Assembly (NCBI RefSeq): GCF_947502065.1
Contig: NZ_CANMYE010000002.1
Location: 1 to 64,000, forward strand
DNA length: 64,000 nucleotides
Source: an uncultured Pseudoteredinibacter sp.
Lineage (GTDB): Bacteria; Pseudomonadota; Gammaproteobacteria; Pseudomonadales; Cellvibrionaceae
Reading direction: 5' to 3'
Translations under genes and position numbers: made by a program
Part shown: piece after piece, positions 35,732-43,393 of the stretch
Layout of the letters: each line of letters starts with the position of its first letter
Numbering within the stretch: the first letter of the stretch is position 1
The notes under the pieces: model-generated
The model's input: only the letters and a program-made list of their open reading frames with translations
What the model was told of the DNA's origin: nothing
Databases searched by the model: none

Positions 35732-36871
35732 ATGACGTTTATTAATATTGAAGCCAACACCGATATGCGCTTCAGCGAAGATCAGCAAATGATTCAAGAA
35801 GCCGCCCGTGGCTTTTGCCAAGACAAATCGGACATTGAAGCAGTAAGAAAATTGCTTGATAGCGAGACAGGGTTTCAGCCTGAGATATGGCAAGAAATGG
35901 TTGAGCTTGGCTGGCTTGGTATGTGCATCGACGAAGCCCATGGTGGCTCTGCACTAAGCTTAGACTGCCTGATTCCCATCGCCGAAAGCATGGGGCGTCA
36001 GTTATTGGCAACACCTTTTTTCGCCAGCACCCTAGCGGCACAACTCATTCAACGCGCCGGTAGTGAGGCACAAAAAACTCGCTATCTACCCATGATAGCC
36101 AGTGGCACAATTGCGACGCTAGCGCTATTGGATAATGAGGATTGGGGCGCAGCGCTAAGTAAATGTAACTTGAGTGCAGACGGTAAAATAAATGGCCGCA
36201 AAGTTTTGGTTGAAGCGGCCGCACAAGCTGAGATATTTATCGTCTTGTGCCAACAAGGCGAACAACAGCGCCTGGTAATTATAGAGCGCTCCGAACTAGA
36301 CAACTCTGCGATTGAAACTCACACACTGATCGACGAAACCAAACGTGCTGGCATTGTAAGCTTAAACGATTTCAGCATCAGCGAAGCGCAGCTTATGCCT
36401 ACCTCAGCTGCAGATGCCTTAGCTGATGTTAAGCTGATTGGTGCTTTGCTAATCGCAGCAGAATCCGTCGGTTCGACAGCGGCTTGCTTAAACCTAACCG
36501 TGGAGTACTTAAATACTCGCAAACAGTTTAATAAGCTGATAGGTTCTTATCAGGCTTTAAAACACCCTACCGTGGATATGCTGAATATGATGGAGGGCGC
36601 TCGCTCACAGGTTTACCACGCCGCTACATTGTTAGCCGATAGCCAAGGTGATATTACCCGCGATGCCGAGATTGCTTGTCGCATGTCGAAAGCCAGCGCT
36701 AATGATGCGCTGCTGTTTGCCGGCGATCGCGCCGTGCAATTTCATGGTGGCATGGGTTTTACCTATGAGTGTGATGCCCAGCTATATATTCGCCGCGCTC
36801 AATGGAGCCAGCAACACTATGGCGATTCAGCTTATCACCGCAAACGCTTGGCGCCATTAATTCTTGCTTAA
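35732..36871 (+). CDS. Acyl-CoA dehydrogenase 3 (divergent)
   Basis: This 379-residue protein is the most divergent of the three. The N-terminal FSEDQQMIQEAARGF and LGWLGMCIDEAHGG are family-like, as is the C-terminal QFHGGMGFTYECDAQLYIRRA. The central FAD-contact strand (TEPxxGSD) is not recognisable: the region reads LALLDNEDWG. Such proteins usually form the second subunit of alpha2-beta2 acyl-CoA dehydrogenases, so it may pair with gene 2. The start is ATG with AGGA upstream. A bidirectional terminator follows about 80 bp after the stop. Confidence 0.85.
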   Translation: MTFINIEANTDMRFSEDQQMIQEAARGFCQDKSDIEAVRKLLDSETGFQPEIWQEMVELGWLGMCIDEAHGGSALSLDCLIPIAESMGRQLLATPFFASTLAAQLIQRAGSEAQKTRYLPMIASGTIATLALLDNEDWGAALSKCNLSADGKINGRKVLVEAAAQAEIFIVLCQQGEQQRLVIIERSELDNSAIETHTLIDETKRAGIVSLNDFSISEAQLMPTSAADALADVKLIGALLIAAESVGSTAACLNLTVEYLNTRKQFNKLIGSYQALKHPTVDMLNMMEGARSQVYHAATLLADSQGDITRDAEIACRMSKASANDALLFAGDRAVQFHGGMGFTYECDAQLYIRRAQWSQQHYGDSAYHRKRLAPLILA

Positions 36872-36906
36872 GGTGCTACACATAAAGCATTGGTCACTTT
36901 AGGCCG

Positions 36907-36941
36907 CCGGCAATTGGCCAAAACGACTGAGCAATTGCCGG
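36907..36941. repeat. 10-bp inverted repeat
   Basis: CCGGCAATTG (36907-36916) and its complement (36932-36941) form a hairpin with a 15-nt loop. It stands just before the terminator at 36951. No T-run follows it, so it may help stop transcription or protect the mRNA 3' end. Confidence 0.5.
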
Positions 36942-36950
36942 GCGAAAACA

Positions 36951-36979
36951 AAAACGGGCATTATTTATGCCCGTTTTTT
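36951..36979. terminator. Bidirectional intrinsic terminator
   Basis: ACGGGCAT (36954-36961) pairs with ATGCCCGT (36967-36974) around a TATTT loop. A T-run follows on the plus strand and an A-run precedes it. It serves the acyl-CoA dehydrogenase genes and the converging dehalogenase-like gene. Confidence 0.85.
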
Positions 36980-37009
36980 GTTGGTAATCTTTAGCAAGCA
37001 ATACTCTCA

Positions 37010-37693
37010 TTAAGTATTCGTCGCCCAGCCACCCGCAAACGGTACCGCCTGTCCAACAATATGTGTATTCCCCTCAGAGGCCAAAAACGCCATTAGATTT
37101 GCGGTTTCTTGGGCGGGCGCGCATCTCCCAGCAGGAACTTGTTTTAGCTCTTCTTTAAACTTTTCACTCTCGCGACGCTCCAGCGGATAATAAGCATCAT
37201 TTTCAACATAGTTTTGCGCAATTGCATTGAACTGTACGCCAGCTCTCGCCAGCTCACTGCCGGCTGCTCGTACAAAGGCGTTTTGCGCTCCGCGCATGGC
37301 TGAATATGCACTGGCACCGTATATTGCTCGTAAAGGGGAGGCGCTGGTCATCCCAACAATTTTACCCTGCCCACGCAGCTTCATTTGACCAGCAAAGGCA
37401 CGCACCACACGCATAAATGGATGCAACAAACCATCACATAAGGAAAACCAGTCTTCATCCGTGATATTTTCCACTTTGTTAGGACGAGGCTCAGTGCCAA
37501 AGTTAGCAATCAGAATATCAGTTTGACCCGCTTCAGCCATTAGCTCCTCTACCGCCTCATTACTATCCAGCGCTGCCGGCCAAGCTAGGACATTGGCCCC
37601 CAATGATCGAAAGTGCTCAACCGCTACCGGTCCCATATAGTTATCGCTATCGGTAACGACCACCCTTTTATTTTCAAACTCGCCTTGCTTCAT
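37010..37693 (-). CDS. Putative halohydrin (haloalcohol) dehalogenase
   Basis: About 227 residues from the ATG at 37693; a TTG at 37735 would add 14. The fold is that of short-chain dehydrogenases, but the defining residues are those of halohydrin dehalogenases. These enzymes convert vicinal haloalcohols to epoxides without cofactor and also open epoxides with anions. The nucleotide motif TGxxxGxG is replaced by T-x4-Y-x-G (TDSDNYMG, near residues 14-21). The catalytic set is S-x12-Y-x3-R (S117, Y130, R134), Arg standing where dehydrogenases have Lys. The C-terminal half also resembles HheC in order and spacing (QNYVENDAYYP, AFLASEGNTHIVGQ, FAGGW). The natural substrate is unknown. It stands alone, converging with the acyl-CoA dehydrogenases. 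Confidence 0.8.
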   Translation of the reverse strand: MKQGEFENKRVVVTDSDNYMGPVAVEHFRSLGANVLAWPAALDSNEAVEELMAEAGQTDILIANFGTEPRPNKVENITDEDWFSLCDGLLHPFMRVVRAFAGQMKLRGQGKIVGMTSASPLRAIYGASAYSAMRGAQNAFVRAAGSELARAGVQFNAIAQNYVENDAYYPLERRESEKFKEELKQVPAGRCAPAQETANLMAFLASEGNTHIVGQAVPFAGGWATNT

Positions 37694-37747
37694 ACTTATC
37701 TCGTCTTTTGTTACTGTTGTTATTGTGATTATCAAATTATTTTCACA

Positions 37748-38473
37748 ATGAGAGTGAAATCGCCAAATATGACCGACTACCCCAGCGCAAATCGTAAGAC
37801 AGCATCAAGCAGCATAGTATCGGCTATATTAGTCAGCATTATGTTTTGCGCGGCATTAGTTGCAATTTTCGGAATCTGCCAAGTTTTACATATTAGCATG
37901 CCGGAGCTTGGCATTTATCCTAGAGAAACTGACAGTTTATTGGGCATTTTGTTAGCGCCTCTATTACACGGCTCGTGGTCACATGTCATCAATAATATAT
38001 CGGCCTTGCTGATACTAATTGCCGGTTTGTATTTAGGTTATCCGCGCAGTCGTTACTATGCACTTATCGTTATTTGGCTGGGGTCTGGGATACTCACTTG
38101 GTTTTTCGCCCGCGACAGTTTCCATTTTGGTGCCAGCGGTTTAAGCCATGGTTTATTTTTTTACTTACTGGTCATTGGCTTATTAAGACGAGACAAGCGC
38201 TCTACCGCACTGTTAATGATCGCCTTCTTTTTATATGGCGGAATGTTGATGAGCATTTTTCCAGGTGAGCCTGGAATATCCTATGAGCTCCATTTATTTG
38301 GAGCAATGATGGGAGTGCTAATGGCCTTTCTTATGCGCCACCGGGACCCTCTTCCCGAGCGCAAAATCTATTCATGGGAAGAGGAAGATGATAGCCAATT
38401 GGATGAAAACCCGTATTGGCTAGAGGATTCAGTGGACAATCAAACAGTAGAAAGACAAAGCGACAAACATTAA
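37748..38473 (+). CDS. Rhomboid-family intramembrane serine protease
   Basis: About 241 residues from the ATG at 37748; an ATG at 37769 is an equally possible start. The longer open frame upstream overlaps the dehalogenase gene and is not protein-like. Six hydrophobic helices are visible. The family's key positions are present: HGSWSHVINN (loop and helix with His and Asn), GASGLSHG (the GxSG with the nucleophilic Ser) and the later HLFGAMMG (His of the dyad). The last 40 residues are acidic and cytosolic. It cleaves membrane-anchored substrates that are not identifiable here. It starts 55 bp from the divergent dehalogenase gene. Confidence 0.85.
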   Translation: MRVKSPNMTDYPSANRKTASSSIVSAILVSIMFCAALVAIFGICQVLHISMPELGIYPRETDSLLGILLAPLLHGSWSHVINNISALLILIAGLYLGYPRSRYYALIVIWLGSGILTWFFARDSFHFGASGLSHGLFFYLLVIGLLRRDKRSTALLMIAFFLYGGMLMSIFPGEPGISYELHLFGAMMGVLMAFLMRHRDPLPERKIYSWEEEDDSQLDENPYWLEDSVDNQTVERQSDKH

Positions 38474-38481
38474 GCCAGGCA

Positions 38482-39198
38482 CTATAAACCTAACTCACTC
38501 AATAGCGCATCACTGTCATCACTGCCACCGCTGCTTACCGAAGTAATTTTGGCGTTTTCTATAGCGCTCTGGTGCCCTGCAATGACGGCATCCGGATCAT
38601 GCGCATCTTCAGCAATATAATCTTTAGTGGCAACAAATTCGGTATTATCCATGGAGTATTCCAAGTAGAAGTTATTATTGCCATTGGTGTAAAAAGCTAC
38701 GCGCTTGGTGACCGGCTCTTGTAAACCAGCATCGATTGAAATTGTCAGCTGACGACCAGAGGTCAACACCTTAGGCTGGCTTTGGTCAACACAGCTCTGC
38801 AGGCGCATATTCACTTTATTGATAAAATCACCAACAATCTGATTCATCAATTCGCCTACAATATCGGAAACCTCATCAGAAGTGTGCTGCAAAGCCAAAC
38901 TGGATTCATCCATACCCATGCTGAGCATATAATCTTGGTAAATTTCCATCGCCGCCGCCGCACTAAAATTCAGCACCACCAAGCCAGTAAAGCCACCTTC
39001 GAATACCACAAAGCCGGAAATATCGGGTTTCAAGCTGGTAGTCTTTATCGATTGAATCATTTGCGCGTGGCGCACAGGCTTGTGGCAGGCGGTTGTTAAC
39101 ACGGTGGAAACAGAGCCGCAGAGCTCTAAAAGTATATCTTCTGGGCCCACAACGACATTGCTGGACTCTTGGCTATTAACCTGGCTTAAACTGCTCAT
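38482..39198 (-). CDS. DUF3334/CheX-like protein
   Basis: This 238-residue protein matches the DUF3334 family of marine gammaproteobacteria, with EDILLELCGSVSTVLTTA, LKPDISGFVVFEGGFTGLVVLNF and the conserved HTSDEVSDIVGELMNQIVGDF. That last segment has the E-x-x-N pattern of CheC/CheX phosphatases, which remove phosphate from CheY-type receivers. The C-terminal 40 residues are acidic and Ser-rich. It stands alone and converges with the rhomboid gene. A role in receiver dephosphorylation is plausible but inferred. Confidence 0.75.
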   Translation of the reverse strand: MSSLSQVNSQESSNVVVGPEDILLELCGSVSTVLTTACHKPVRHAQMIQSIKTTSLKPDISGFVVFEGGFTGLVVLNFSAAAAMEIYQDYMLSMGMDESSLALQHTSDEVSDIVGELMNQIVGDFINKVNMRLQSCVDQSQPKVLTSGRQLTISIDAGLQEPVTKRVAFYTNGNNNFYLEYSMDNTEFVATKDYIAEDAHDPDAVIAGHQSAIENAKITSVSSGGSDDSDALLSELGL

Positions 39199-39339
39199 GC
39201 TGTTTCCTTTTCCCTATGCACTTCTTACTGAATACGCGTCTCGTTCATAGCAGTATCGGCGGCAAAGCCCAAGAATTTATGCATACATAGTGTTAATTTT
39301 AACCATAAGCATAGTTGGGAAGGTCAGTTTTGCCAGTGC

Positions 39340-40221
39340 TTACAAACCCAGCAGCCATTGTTGAACAGCATCGACAGCTAAATCCTCCCCTCGGTCTTTT
39401 GGCCGAACCACAAAATAACGCTCCTCGCAGGGCAAAGATTCATCACAAGCTTGCACCAACTTACCCTCCTGTATATCGGCTGCGACAAAATAATCAGGTA
39501 ATATCGCCAGCCCCAAGCCCTCAGTGGCTACCTGTGAGATTAAACTGAAGCTCTGCAAACGCGACCCAGCTAGCGCATCGATTTCATGATCTGATAAACC
39601 CGCCGCCCGTAACCAAGCGCCACTCGAAGAAGGTTTTGAGGTGTGATGCAATAAGGGGTAGCGCAAACTCTCTTCACGCTGCTGAATCTTACCAAACTGT
39701 TGCAACAGAGAAGGTGCACACACGGCTACCAGGCTATCTGCCATCAGAAACTCAGCATCAAGGTCGGGCCAGTCGCCCAAACCATAGAGGATGGCAATAT
39801 CATAGCTCGCCGAACCGTAATACAAAGCTTCCATATCGGTCTGCAACTCAATATCAAGCTCTGGATGGCGTTGTTTAAAGGCCGCCAACCTAGGCACAAG
39901 CCAGCGACTCGCGATTGCAGGCTCAACCCCCAAGCGTACCCTACCAGAGACCTTACCCTGTAAACGTTGCGAGGCATTATGCAATCGACGCAACAGCTCC
40001 CTCACCTCTTCCCAGTAGGCTCGACCTCGCTCCGTAAGGTAGAGTCGCTGCTTCTCGCGGCGAAATAACTGTACCGACAGCCCAGCCTCAAGCCCTGCTA
40101 TCTGGCGACTTACTGCACTTTGGGTCATATTTAATCGCTGGCTGGCACGGGTCACGCTGAGCAATTCTGCGACGGCATCAAAACACTGTAATGCCTGTGT
40201 GCTAGGTAAATACTTGGCCAT
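39340..40221 (-). CDS. LysR-family transcriptional regulator
   Basis: A 293-residue LysR protein of standard length. The N-terminal HTH reads LSVTRASQRLNMTQSAVSRQIAGLE (about 17-41), close to the GcvA/AmpR-like group. The periplasmic-binding-protein-like effector domain follows (about 90-290). It is divergent from the aruI-aruH pair with a 100-bp gap, the usual arrangement for a LysR activator of its neighbour, so the effector may be arginine or its 2-oxo acid. This role is inferred from position. Confidence 0.9.
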   Translation of the reverse strand: MAKYLPSTQALQCFDAVAELLSVTRASQRLNMTQSAVSRQIAGLEAGLSVQLFRREKQRLYLTERGRAYWEEVRELLRRLHNASQRLQGKVSGRVRLGVEPAIASRWLVPRLAAFKQRHPELDIELQTDMEALYYGSASYDIAILYGLGDWPDLDAEFLMADSLVAVCAPSLLQQFGKIQQREESLRYPLLHHTSKPSSSGAWLRAAGLSDHEIDALAGSRLQSFSLISQVATEGLGLAILPDYFVAADIQEGKLVQACDESLPCEERYFVVRPKDRGEDLAVDAVQQWLLGL

Positions 40222-40321
40222 AGACTTAATGAGTTTTAGGAATGAACTATGGAGAATAAATCGTTATTCAAAATCTGCCAAGGGATCTATGCTTGAATCA
40301 TTGAAATAAAGGAGGCAAGCG

Positions 40322-41923
40322 ATGAATCAGGCAATACAAACCGGTGGCGTGCTATTGGCCAAATTGATGGAAGCCTATGGTATCGATACGGCTTTTGGCA
40401 TACCAGGTACCCACACCATCGAACTCTATCGCGGCCTCCCCCAAACTAATATTCGTCATGTCACCCCGCGCCACGAACAAGGCGCCGGCTTTATGGCTGA
40501 CGGTTATGCGAGAGTCAGCGGCTGCCCGGCAGCTTGCGTAACGGTATCCGGCCCAGGCGCACTGAATATCGCCACTGCTATGGGCCAAGCCTTACAAGAT
40601 TCTGTCCCAATGCTGGTGATCTCAGCCGATAACAATCGCCACGAAAAAGGCTTGGGCGAAGGTCGCCTGCACGAGACCACGGATTTGCAGCGCGCCATGG
40701 AACAAAGCAGTGTTTGGGCTCACACTGTATCAAGAGTGGACGAGCTGCCGATGATCTTAGCTCGCGCTTTCAGCATTTTTCATAGCCAACGCCCAGGCCC
40801 TGTACACCTTTCAATGCCGCTAGATGTCATCACCGCTGATGCCAGCCATGTTGAGGTTCAAACCTGGCCACTACCAAGCCGACCAGCAGCCAATGAAGCA
40901 AGTATTAAAGCGGCCGCTGAATTGCTAAATAGTGCAGAAAAGCCTGTGTTGGCGCTGGGTGGCGGTGCCGCCGATGCCGCTGAGCTCGCCTTGGCGCTGG
41001 CTGAAAAACTGGATGCCCCCACCACCCTGACCCATAACGCCAAAGGTATTCTGCCACCCGAGCATCCGCTATTGATAAATAGCAGCCCAAGCTACCAGGC
41101 TGTACGCGACCTCTATCAACAGGCCGATGTAATCCTGGGTATTGGCACCGAATTTAGCGAAACGGATTACGACTTTTTCTTTGACGGGGGCTTTGCACTT
41201 GGTGGCAAGCTGATCCGCATCGATATTGATGCCACACAGCTGTGTCGTAACGCTCGCCCCGATATTGCAATCCAAGCCGATAGCACTGCAGCCATTAAAG
41301 CACTTCTGCCCGAATTAGATTTTACCGCACGCGCTGGTGCGCAGCGCAGCAAGGCTGTGCGCGCAAAGCTCGCCCCAAGCGTCGATGAAAATTACCAAAT
41401 CTTTTTGGATGCTCTATACGAAGCGCTACCCGAAGCTGCCATTTTGGGCGATTCAACGCAGCCCGCCTACTTCGCAGCAGCACAATTGCAAGCACGCAGT
41501 ACTCGCCGCTTTGCTTCAGCTGCAACAGGTTACGGTACGCTTGGCTACGCATTACCCGCCGCCTTCGGTGCAAAACTCGCAAAGCCAGAGTTGCCAGTGA
41601 TTAGCTTAATCGGTGATGGCGGTTTGCAATTTACCATCAATGAATTATCAACAGCCGTTGAAGCACAGCTGCCTATCGCAGTGGTAGTGTGGAATAACCA
41701 GCGCTATGAAATGATCGCGCAAAATTTTGAAACGGCCGGCATGCAGCCCATCGCCTGTGACATTCACACGCCAGACTTTTTAGCGATTGCTTCCGCTTAT
41801 GGCTGTCGTGCAGCGCGAGCTGAAAACCCAACTCAACTTATTGAACTACTGCGTGAACACGGTGAGCACAATATGCCCACAGTTATTGAAGTTCGCGAAG
41901 CCGATTTTTTACCTCAATCATAA
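40322..41923 (+). CDS. aruI: ThDP-dependent 5-guanidino-2-oxopentanoate decarboxylase-like enzyme
   Basis: This 533-residue protein has the three-domain layout of thiamine-diphosphate enzymes. The PYR domain carries the catalytic Glu in TPRHEQGAGFMADGYAR. A central domain follows, then the PP domain with the GDGGLQFTINELSTAVEAQLPIAVVVWNN metal/ThDP motif. It resembles AruI of Pseudomonas aeruginosa, which decarboxylates 2-ketoarginine to 4-guanidinobutyraldehyde. The immediately following AruH-type aminotransferase supports this. AGGAGG precedes the ATG. General acetolactate-synthase-like decarboxylases are the alternative. Confidence 0.8.
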   Translation: MNQAIQTGGVLLAKLMEAYGIDTAFGIPGTHTIELYRGLPQTNIRHVTPRHEQGAGFMADGYARVSGCPAACVTVSGPGALNIATAMGQALQDSVPMLVISADNNRHEKGLGEGRLHETTDLQRAMEQSSVWAHTVSRVDELPMILARAFSIFHSQRPGPVHLSMPLDVITADASHVEVQTWPLPSRPAANEASIKAAAELLNSAEKPVLALGGGAADAAELALALAEKLDAPTTLTHNAKGILPPEHPLLINSSPSYQAVRDLYQQADVILGIGTEFSETDYDFFFDGGFALGGKLIRIDIDATQLCRNARPDIAIQADSTAAIKALLPELDFTARAGAQRSKAVRAKLAPSVDENYQIFLDALYEALPEAAILGDSTQPAYFAAAQLQARSTRRFASAATGYGTLGYALPAAFGAKLAKPELPVISLIGDGGLQFTINELSTAVEAQLPIAVVVWNNQRYEMIAQNFETAGMQPIACDIHTPDFLAIASAYGCRAARAENPTQLIELLREHGEHNMPTVIEVREADFLPQS

Positions 41924-41943
41924 CGAATTAAGAGCCCATCATT

Positions 41944-43131
41944 ATGACTTTCAATGCCCGTATCAGCCAACTATCACAGCGCTTGATCGAAGAATCCTCC
42001 GGTGTTTGGGCCGTACACGATCAAGCTTGCGAACAATTCGCTAATGGCGAAGATGTTTATTTGCTATCGGTCGGTGACCCTGATCTTGCCACTCTCCCGT
42101 CCACGATTCGAGCGACCATTGATAGCTTAGAAAAAGGCCGCACCCATTATGCGCCGGGAATGGGCGAGAAACATTTGCGTCAAATTATTTCTGATATCGA
42201 AATTAAAGCCTCTGGCAAACATTGTGATCCTAGTAATGTAGTCATTTTCCCAGGTGCGACAAACGCTATTTATTCCGTTATGGCCTGCCTATTAAATGAC
42301 GGCGAAGATATTATTGTGGCCGAGCCTATGTATGTTGGCTACGAAGGGATTTTCAAAGCACTGAATGTCAATGTGGTACCCGTAGAGCTGGATGTAGAGA
42401 ACCACTTTGAGCTTGATGTAGAGCGTGTTAAAGCAGCGGTTACCGATAAGACTCGAGTGGTCTTTATTAATACACCCGGTAACCCAGCGGGCAATATGAT
42501 CAGCGAGAGCCAACTTCGTGAACTTGCCGAATTTTGTTTAGAGAATAATTTATGGCTGGTTTGCGATGAGGTTTACTCGATGATCACCTTCGATGAAACT
42601 CACACCTCACTGCGTAAAGCTGCGGCAAGTTTGGACAACGTTGTTATTATCGATGGCTTATCCAAATCCCACGCCATGACCGGCTGGCGCCTAGGCTGGA
42701 CCGTGGCCAGCACAGAGTTTTCGAAACGCTTATTGGATTTCACTTCGTCCACAATCTTTGGATGTTGCCAGTTTGTGCAAGACGCAGCCGCCTTTGCACT
42801 AAGCAATGATGAGGAGTATATCCAAGGTGTGCGAGAAGAATATCGCCAACGACGCAACTACGTTTGCGAGCGCGTAAATAGCATCCCTGGAATTTCTTGC
42901 CAAACTCCTAAAGCAGGCATGTTTGTTATGATCAAGGTCGACGACCTAGCTGAAAACGGCTTGCGCTTTGCCGAGGACCTATTAAAGAAAGAAAAAGTAT
43001 CGGTGTTGCCCGGCATCGGTTTTGGTCAAAGCACCACAAACTATGTTCGAGTTTCCCTTGCTCAGCCAATTAATGTGCTTAAACCAGCGTTTGATCGAAT
43101 CGAACGTTATGCTAAAGCCTTAACAAGCTAA
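41944..43131 (+). CDS. aruH: Arginine:pyruvate transaminase-like class I aminotransferase
   Basis: A 395-residue fold-type I aminotransferase of standard length. Landmarks are FPGATNAIYSVMACLL, NTPGNPAG, CDEVYSMITFD (Asp and Tyr contacting PLP) and LSKSHAMTGWRLGW, whose Lys forms the Schiff base. The HAMTGWR block and overall order resemble AruH of P. aeruginosa. AruH transfers the amino group of arginine to pyruvate, giving 2-ketoarginine and alanine. It starts 20 bp after aruI, so the two form an operon. Downstream steps (guanidinobutyrate branch) are not in the window. Confidence 0.8.
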   Translation: MTFNARISQLSQRLIEESSGVWAVHDQACEQFANGEDVYLLSVGDPDLATLPSTIRATIDSLEKGRTHYAPGMGEKHLRQIISDIEIKASGKHCDPSNVVIFPGATNAIYSVMACLLNDGEDIIVAEPMYVGYEGIFKALNVNVVPVELDVENHFELDVERVKAAVTDKTRVVFINTPGNPAGNMISESQLRELAEFCLENNLWLVCDEVYSMITFDETHTSLRKAAASLDNVVIIDGLSKSHAMTGWRLGWTVASTEFSKRLLDFTSSTIFGCCQFVQDAAAFALSNDEEYIQGVREEYRQRRNYVCERVNSIPGISCQTPKAGMFVMIKVDDLAENGLRFAEDLLKKEKVSVLPGIGFGQSTTNYVRVSLAQPINVLKPAFDRIERYAKALTS

Positions 43132-43393
43132 AGACTTCCTTAGCAAAATGAACTGGGCCGTATAAGGCCCTAATCTCGCTCTAAAGAAAACTCCTACCAT
43201 CTATCTAGATATCCAACATTTGGAATACAAGCGCTTATTCTCACCCCATAGAACATTTCAGTAACGATCGCCATTCATCGATTAATCATCAATTATTACC
43301 ACTCATCTCCATAAAGTACTAGATTCTAATATACAGGTATCTTTTTTGTTCGCTGTCATGCGGCTTTAAAGCGTAGTTGCCTAAGAAATCACT

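Noticed and set aside
37613..37747. Longer N-terminus of the rhomboid gene
   Set aside because: The extra 45 residues overlap the dehalogenase gene in antisense and include a Cys/Tyr-rich stretch unlike any rhomboid N-terminus.
43132..43393. Sigma-28 (FliA) promoter for the chemoreceptor gene
   Set aside because: A TAAAGCGT occurs at about 43366, but no GCCGATAA-like -10 element stands at the right distance.
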